64,000 nt of DNA from Phragmites australis (lineage: Eukaryota > Streptophyta > Magnoliopsida > Poales > Poaceae): the NCBI RefSeq assembly GCF_958298935.1, contig NC_084921.1, positions 5,156,001 through 5,220,000 on the forward strand. Reading direction: 5' to 3'. This document shows positions 57,801 through 64,000 of this stretch, piece by piece; position 1 is the first letter of the stretch, and each line of letters opens with the position of its first letter. The position numbers were made by a program, and so were the translations under genes. Below the pieces are notes generated by a model. It had not been told where the DNA came from, did not search any database, and worked only from the letters and a program-made list of their open reading frames with translations.

Positions 57801-60800
57801 TAGGGTTTCAACGGAATATAGGTAACAATGACAAAGCATGGGATAAACAAGCTGGGTCATAACTATTCTAGCATTTCTTAAGAATCACAACTATTAATCT
57901 AATCATGCATACTCCTATTGCTTGAAACAATGACTCTACGGGTTGTATTTAAAAACATAGGATCAACATGATCAACGGTTGTAGGACTTGCCTTCGTTGA
58001 AGTCCTCGTCTGCTCCTTCTTCAAACTCCGGGTGCTCGGGGTCTTCCTCAAATGCTCCTTCTTCTAATAATCGCAACAACGACAAAGGCACACAATCAAT
58101 CAAACGATTAAAACAAGGACTAAACAATTTACAAAAATTATGAAATTGATATGATTGGGTAGATCTCGAATTTAGATGAATATCGGTGGAAGAATCGATA
58201 AAAACGGAGTTAGGACAGAGGAGAAACGGGCTTCGGAAGTTTTGCCGGGAGAGAAATTCAGAAAAAAGAAAAGGGGAGAATATTCCCGGAATATTCTGCT
58301 GAGTCGGCTCGGGATTGGACTCCGCTCGATTTTGTCGGTGGGCTCAGCGACTCGGTTTCTACGGCTCGGCTTCTACGGCTCGGCTCAGCTTCGAAGTTCG
58401 AACGGCTCGGCTCGGGGGATAAAAACAGAGAGAGGAGAGGAGACCGGCGGCTCGGCTGCGAAGAGCGCGAGGGGGAGGGAGAGAAGGGGCGACGGGCGGC
58501 GGCGTCGCGCCGAGGGCGGCGGCAGGCCTCGCCGGCTGGAGGGCTGCGGCTGGTTTTGCCGGCCGGAGGGCAGCGGCCGGGCGACGGAGAGCAGCGGCGC
58601 CGGCGACGGGAAGGTGGCCTAGGTATGTCTACGGGGAAGGGAAAGGAGGGAGAGGGAGAGAGAGAAAGGGGGCCGGGGGGATGCTCACCGGCGGCGACGC
58701 GCTCGGAGTGAGGCGGCGAGGTGCGGAGTGGCTCGGGGAGAGAGAGAGTGGGAGTGAGGTGGGGGGAAGAAGACACTGTTCACTTTCTTATATAGCCCGG
58801 CGACGGAGCGGGCACGCGGAACGAGGGCTGCGCGGCGCAGGGCGCGAGGCGGCTGCACGGGGCCCGAGGCAAGGCGCGGGGCGCGAGGTCTGCCGGTCGA
58901 CGATGCGACAACACGGCGCGGCGCAGCAGGCGGCGCGGGCAGGCGGATCACGGGAGGGACGAGAGAGAGATAGAAGAGAGAGGAAGAGGGAGATGGGGAT
59001 AAGTTTTAGGGATTTGACATACAAGGTGACAAACATGGGTTGGAAACTTGCTTTACCTGTTCCAAGTTCATCAGCCATCGGTCCACCTAGCATTGTTAAC
59101 ATAGACTTGTAGTTCTGCTTTTTCTTCTGATATCTCTGAGGTACTTGGAATTTGTGATGTACTCTTTTTTCTATTACGTTGTAGTTCTAAGTCAGCCTAG
59201 CAGGATGCTTTGCATTGCATACTTGTCATACTGTTATTAGTTTATGACTACCCTGTTTCTGCTCTGAGCTTTTTATTTTTCTTAATTGCAATTTTCGTTG
59301 AAGGAATTCCATCGTCACATTACCTCTTTTCTGATCTGCATTGATGGGCGATGATGAGGGTTCTGAACTTTTCGATCTTTCTGTCATTCTGGAAAGGTAA
59401 GCAGAATAAAGCCTCATGCATATTATATTAATGCATAATTCCGATCTTTCTGTCATTCTGGTCAGGCACCCACCAAGTAAGAAAATATCCAACTCAAATA
59501 GTACTTTTTATCCTTCTGCTTGGTTTTTTGACATGGTAGATGATTCAGAGAAAAGGAGGAGCCCATTAAGGTACTGGAGAATCAACTTTTAACTCTGTCC
59601 GAGTGGGTTCTGTGCTCCTGATTCCTGAATGTTCTTATGTCATGAAAAATTATTAGGAGTTTTCTTGCTGATCCTTTCAAAATTGTTCTTTGCAGTGAAG
59701 AATCATGCACATCTGCTGCAGGTCAGTCATTTTTACTCTTGACTTTTGCTTTTGTCCTCAGCAAAGACTCTCTACATTCATATATTTCATAGTAAGACTA
59801 GGGGTTACATATGTACAGCCTATATCTTTATATTTCCCCCCTTTTTTCGGTTCAAAGCAGTGAAGGATATAAAGTGCAAGAAACCATCACCGTCAGTAAA
59901 GAATGAGATGAACGAGAGGGATGAGTTTCGTATAAGCTTGGATAAGCTAGAAATTTTAAACATGGATGCACATCTTCATGGGATGTCACTATTTAACAAT
60001 CCAGAGAAGGTGGATCATAAAAGAACAACAGATCAAAATAAACTTGAAACAAGTTATTGGCCAGAAAGGGTTACTGAGCAATCAAGAGCTCGAGAACCAA
60101 GGTGCCGTTTGTCACTTGAGGAGAAATTTGCCAATTGGGGTCCTGCCTCCCATCTGAGGTGTAGCACTGGACTAACCCACCCATTGAGTTACAACGTAAT
60201 GCACGAGGATAAACCTTCTTTCAATTCTGCTCCTGATTTGAGCATGCATCAAACTGTAGAGTCAACAAAGAGATCTCCTTCACAAGTTCATTCTGTTTTT
60301 CATGGACCTGACAATGCCATTTTTGAAGATGGCATTTACATGCAGCGTCCTGTTTCAGATAGCTTTGGCGATAAAATTGAATTATCAAACCCATTTCGTG
60401 CCAAGGATCTCCAGAGTGACATTGATATGAGTACTTTATTTGGACAGAAGGTATACAAGAAGCAAGAAGATCATTTTGCAACTTTCAGCAATCGAAGTGC
60501 AGATGGCTTTCCTGCAAAGAAAGCAGCGAGTTCTTTAAGACAAACTACTGTTGGTCAACATGATACGTGTTTGCAGCCTTCTGGCAAGGATTCACTCAGG
60601 CATGGGTTTGTCATGGTTTTAATTTTCAGGAGTCAGAACCAAACACATTTTGGGAGGATAGGCATGTTAGTAGTGGCACTTTTCAGGTAGATCTTGAGTT
60701 GAGTGATCGGCTGGCAAGAAAAAGCAGTGATAAGAATGAACGCAAGATTGAGACGTCTGAGAAACCAGGCACTAAGATGTGACAGAAACATGTAAACTCT

Positions 60801-61380
60801 CTGCAGATCACAGAAATTAGATGAGTGGAACTGAAACATGTTCTGATGGCTCGGAAGTGTCCAGTTATCCTGAAGCGCATAAGGAGACAGCACCAGCAGC
60901 AACACAAATTCCTGCAAACTTAAGCTGTCTTCAAGAAACCTCAGCAGAATTGTTCCAAGTTCATGCTCTTGTTAGACGTGTAACGAGGGAAAATCTGTAA
61001 GTAGTGTTCCCATCAAATGTCTTTCTTCTAAATTGTTGCATGTTTCATAGATTTACTGGAGGCTCTCTCATTGACCATTGCTAGAGATAGTCCTGGTGTT
61101 AACTTCGAAGCTCCATTGCATTTGAGAAACAAGATTCGCGATGTTGGAGATCATTCTAAAAGAAATGTTATGTTTCAGTCTCCTTTCGTTGGAGGTTTGT
61201 TGCCTATTTCACCACAGCTTGTCCTTTCTGTCTGTACGTCAACTTAAAAGGAATTTTTTTCATCCATGTCAATATGTTTGCTGATCTCTAGAGGAGGTGG
61301 GGATTGAGAAGAAGGTAATAGCAAGTGTGTCACCAAACAACAGTGATGTTCAGTATCAGCTTATGCTCGAACAGGAAGGT
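51884..61380 (+). CDS. multi-exon plant protein of unrecognised function, possibly decaying
   Basis: I do not recognise the family. Candidate coding blocks with plausible splice sites: 51884-51913 (MGGSRRKVYA, donor gtgagt), about 52132-52160 (QEINTEQ), about 52257-52440 (NALRQRQYFEQKKRQQQ; LDVLNINNLAT), 52610-52717 (acceptor and donor phases agree with neighbours), 53235-53440 (AKVSISTQYGKSVPAFVLFR), about 53770-53862, about 54382-54434, 55444-55650, 55761-55919, 56003-56038, 59539-59572, 59698-59720 and 59857-60780. Later blocks lie at 60830-60997, 61086-61193 and 61293-61378. The protein is polar, with a basic Gln-rich N-terminal helix and serine-rich, low-complexity body. Near 60600 the frame breaks (DSLRHG then FNFQESEPNTFWEDRH), so the 3' end may be pseudogenic or mis-sequenced. 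A 2.6-kb solo LTR lies in the intron between 56038 and 59539. Confidence 0.5.
56230..56381 (+). repeat. intronic tandem duplication, copy 1
   Basis: 'acttgctttacct..gttcat..gcgac/catcggtccacctagcat' through 'gatatct.tgag.tacttggaatttgtga' recurs at 59033-59160 in the same orientation with roughly 80 percent visual identity. The solo LTR begins directly after this copy. Confidence 0.75.
56387..59019 (-). mobile_element. solo LTR, Tekay/Del-like gypsy
   Basis: The 2633-bp element begins tgttggacccctcc and ends gggatttgaca on the plus strand. It is flanked by perfect 5-bp duplications tacaa (56382-56386 and 59020-59024). On the minus strand it starts TGTCAAATCCCTAAAAC, like the Tekay LTR at 48106 (TGTCACATCCC). 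A strong TATA box (minus ctatataagaaag) lies at about plus 58785-58796. The 'gagtac.taaggtactcagcaag' block near 56710 matches the same place in the other LTR. No coding domains, and it sits within an intron in antisense orientation to the gene. Confidence 0.87.
59033..59160 (+). repeat. intronic tandem duplication, copy 2
   Basis: Second copy of the sequence at 56230-56381, located just right of the LTR's tacaa duplication. Removing the LTR would leave the two copies as a tandem pair. Confidence 0.75.
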
Positions 61381-61721
61381 CGTAATTAATAATTCAGAAG
61401 ATAGTGGTGGCTACACCAATGAAGGACAAGCCAGATAAGGTGATGTAGACCAGGAAGGTCGTAATTAATAATTCCATATTGCTCTGATTTTCCAACTTGT
61501 GATTGACTATGTGCCTTTGTTATTGGGTCTGAATTACATGTGTCCTAAGGATGTTGTTCTGTTGCGTCACTTTGATATGCAAGGAAGTGTTCCAAAAGAT
61601 ACGCATAACACTTGTGGCAAAACTTATCAAATGTTGTTATCAGAATAACCTTTTATGAGCTTGTATTATGTTTGCTCTCTCACCCAGTAGAATGAAGGTT
61701 CAATATGGTTTTTTTGTCATG

Positions 61722-63453
61722 TGCAGGACACGATGGGTTACTGTTCATATGAACAGTAACCCGAGCCCTGTACCAGTGCAGCCGTAGGCTATTTAAGAAG
61801 GAAGGGTTCAGATTTATGAAGGTTTAAGGATTAAGAAATAAAGGAGGTTTTCAAATTAGGTAGGAGATAGAATTATTTGAGGAGATATTTGGTTAGGAAG
61901 TAGATAGAGTTCATTTAGGAATAGAATATGAGTCGGTTTAGGAAAGTAATATTTAGAATATAGCATGAGCTCTTCAGGTCGGCCATGTAACCAGAGGGCG
62001 CATCCAGTAGAAAAGTAAGTAAGAAAAGAATTAATCTAGTCTTCTTTTAATATTCTGTCTTCGTAATCTATAGTCTAGTCTTCCTCCTAGCAGTCGACGC
62101 CGTCTGATTATCTTCTTGGCGGATATTTATCCCCCTTATGTTCTTAGGACAACATTTAGTATCATAAACTTCGGTCTTAGGCACTAGGATGGACGTGAAG
62201 ATTGCAGCTCAGCTTGCTGCCCTCAAGGTGCAACTCGCTAAACTGGTGATAGACTCTGTCAAATTGGATCACACCCTTATGTCTTTCCACGAGTCATCTC
62301 CATTGGTGACTTAGGATGGGATACCACGTGTCGCCGCATCCTTGTTGTCATCTGAGTTCTCCACGGTGGTTGTAGCACCATCAATTGGTACGCATCTCTT
62401 CATCACTGCTCCAACCTCGTCCTTGGCGCATGTGCGACCCGTGCTAGCCTCGGTCTCGGCACTCGTGCTTGTGCTAGCCTCGATCTCGACAGCAGCGCCT
62501 GTGCTGGTCTCAGCGGCACCTGTATCAGGCTCGTGTAGGGGGCTATGAATCGATGAATTGGAGGACAAACCGCTTTTACTAGTTATTCTTGCTGGGGTCT
62601 TGGGCAATCAAGACCAACCAGTGACTCAATGAGGAAGGGAGGGAGCGATAGCGATGTCACCGGCCTCATCGACCGCAACGACCTTGCACCCCCGGATCTC
62701 CTGCCCGTGCCGCACCTACGGCACGACCTCTTTCCGCCTCCGTTGTCCCAATTACGCCTGTCTCCAACGACGCCGACTGTGACATCGCCCGATTCGTGTC
62801 TGCACCACTACCAGAACTCGAAGACTAGTTATGTTCGAAGGAGGAAGGAGAAGGAGGGGCTAAGGTGGCGCAAAGAACAACATGTGCAGCAGTTGTCCAA
62901 TCACTTCTTCGGGCAACGGGGTCAACAACATCTCTGTCCTTTTCTCAACCAAGGGAGGAGACAGTGCTCCTTGAACAGGTGGTGGAGCTGATGTCCCTTC
63001 CTCGAGATGGAGACAAAGCACTACTTGTCTCAGGGGATTAAGCACGGGCATTGTCAAAGGGATCGGGATGTTATCATCGAGCTCTTTCATCAACATGGGG
63101 CCTCCTAGGACTTTAGCCATGGCCTCTACCTCGAGCTGTGTCGAAGGAGGGGTGGAGTTGGCACGTGCAGGACACAGGGGTTCATGTTCATGTGAACAGT
63201 AACCCGATACCTGTAGCAGTACAACTGTAGGCTATTTAAGAAGGAATTATTGAGATTTAGGAAGGTTTAGGGATTAAGAAAAAAAAGGAGGTTTTCAAAT
63301 TAGGTAGGAGATAGAATTATTTGAGGAAGGAGATAGAGTCAGTATAGGAATAGAATATGAGTTGGTTTAGGAAAGTAATATTTAGAATATGGCATGGACT
63401 CTCTAGGTCGGCCCGGGTACCCACCCTATTTATAGATGGCGTATCCAGGAGAA

Positions 63454-63456
<3 letters not shown>
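61722..63456 (+). mobile_element. small non-autonomous LTR retrotransposon
   Basis: The left LTR is 61722-62154 (433 bp, tgcaggacac...gacaaca). The right LTR starts at 63166 and is cut at about 63456 by the LINE insertion. Both contain 'gtaggctatttaagaaggaa' (TATA-like), 'ggaggttttcaaattaggtag' and 'gtttaggaaagtaatattta'. The left LTR is followed by tttagtatcataaa, a worn tRNA-Met primer site. The internal part is only about 1 kb. It opens with ATG at 62189 (MDVKIAAQLAALKVQLAKLV, then a stop), a gag-like coiled start, then short open frames without pol motifs. The right-hand target site is not in view. Confidence 0.75.
61735..61762. repeat. 28-base perfect palindrome at the LTR start
   Basis: gggttactgttcat followed by its exact reverse complement, centred between 61748 and 61749. 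The right LTR has a worn version (63178-63205). Confidence 0.9.
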
Positions 63457-63486
<30 letters not shown>

Positions 63487-64000
63487 AGCCTTTCAGTCCC
63501 AAATAAGTTAGGGTAGGCTAAAGATGAAACCCATAAGATCTTGCAAGTCTAGTCATGGCTCTGGCACGTGGATTAACTTCCACGCACCCCTGTCCATGGC
63601 TAGTTCTTTGGTGATATTTCAGTCTTTCAGATCCCTCTTTACAGACTCCTCCCATGTCAAGTTTGGTCTACCTCGACCTCTCTTGATATTATCCGCACAC
63701 TTTATTCTTCCGCTATGTACAGGCGCTTCTGAGGGCCTGCGTTGTATATGCCCAAACCATCTCAAACGATGTTGGACAAGCTTCTCTTCAATTGGTGCTA
63801 CACCAACTCTATCACGTATGTCATCATTCCGAACCCGATTCTTTCTTGTGTGGCCACACATCCATCTCAGCATGCGCATCTCCGCTACACTCAACCGTTG
63901 GACATGTCGCCTTTTAGTTGGCCAACATTCTGCGCCATACAACATCGCAGGTCTAATTACCGTCCTATAGAACCTGCCTTTTAGCTTCTGTGGTACTCTC
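63457..64000 (-). mobile_element. RTE-type LINE, 3' end (runs off the window)
   Basis: On the minus strand the C-terminal part of a plant RTE LINE reads 'MLYGAECWPTKRRHVQRLSV', 'AEMRMLRWMCGHTRKNRVRN', 'VAPIEEKLVQHRLRWFGHIQ' and 'RGRGRPNLTWEESVKRDLKD', open from 63945 down to 63619. This is the conserved region after the RT domain. The 3' tail is a (TTG)n run, seen as (CAA)n on the plus strand at 63457-63486. It inserted into the right LTR of the preceding element. The RT and endonuclease lie beyond the right edge. Confidence 0.88.

Noticed and set aside
58176..58951. Open frames of about 150-170 codons in a GC-rich block
   Set aside because: The block is the promoter-side part of the Tekay-like solo LTR, with a minus-strand TATA box. 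The Arg/Pro-rich frames reflect composition.
63457..63486. (CAA)n considered as an independent microsatellite
   Set aside because: It is at the expected 3' tail position of the adjacent minus-strand RTE LINE, so it is explained by that element.

Overview
The window is nuclear DNA from a grass, most likely a PACMAD/panicoid one. The reasons are intron-split genes, GC-rich Ala/Pro/Arg coding in the pentatricopeptide gene, and grass-type transposons (Stowaway and Tourist MITEs, TRIM, SIRE copia, Tat and Tekay/Del gypsy LTRs, RTE and L1 LINEs). The species cannot be fixed from sequence alone. I found no bacterial-style operon, CRISPR array, rRNA or tRNA gene.

Genes, left to right: the last exon of an h-type thioredoxin (388-528, +); a NETWORKED-type (NAB/KIP1 domain) actin-binding coiled-coil gene (15320-17352, +); a second, C-terminally shortened NET paralogue (34495-36250, +); an intronless organelle-type pentatricopeptide repeat gene (38315-40138, +); an alpha/beta-hydrolase pseudogene split by a solo LTR (41461-43795, +); and a multi-exon plant gene of unrecognised function (about 51884-61380, +) that carries a 2.6-kb solo LTR in an intron and may be decaying at its 3' end.

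Most of the rest is transposable elements at several depths of nesting. Three solo LTRs of one gypsy (Tat-like) family at 3813-5149 (-), 24730-26185 (+) and 41639-43002 (+) each have a perfect 5-bp target duplication (agcac, gatat, cctcg). A fourth solo LTR, Tekay/Del-like, is at 56387-59019 (-) with duplication tacaa. The second solo LTR sits inside a 7.7-kb SIRE-lineage copia element (20766-28480) that has both LTRs, primer-binding site, polypurine tract and a decayed gag, but no recognisable pol. A 5'-truncated Tekay/Del chromovirus (45120-about 51545, -) keeps its 3' LTR, protease, reverse transcriptase and chromodomain but has lost the integrase core.

Two long-inverted-repeat (foldback) elements lie back to back at 6731-7560 and 7569-8519. 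A Stowaway-like element (13660-14346) contains a 278-bp TRIM (13759-14036). At the right edge a small non-autonomous LTR element (61722-63456) is interrupted by an RTE-type LINE that runs off the window.

The genes do not form a pathway. The main story is gene duplication and decay shaped by retrotransposons: a full-length and a shortened NET copy about 19 kb apart, a hydrolase broken by an LTR, and a gene whose intron holds an LTR inserted beside a pre-existing tandem duplication. I saw nothing I would defend as a wholly new biological system.
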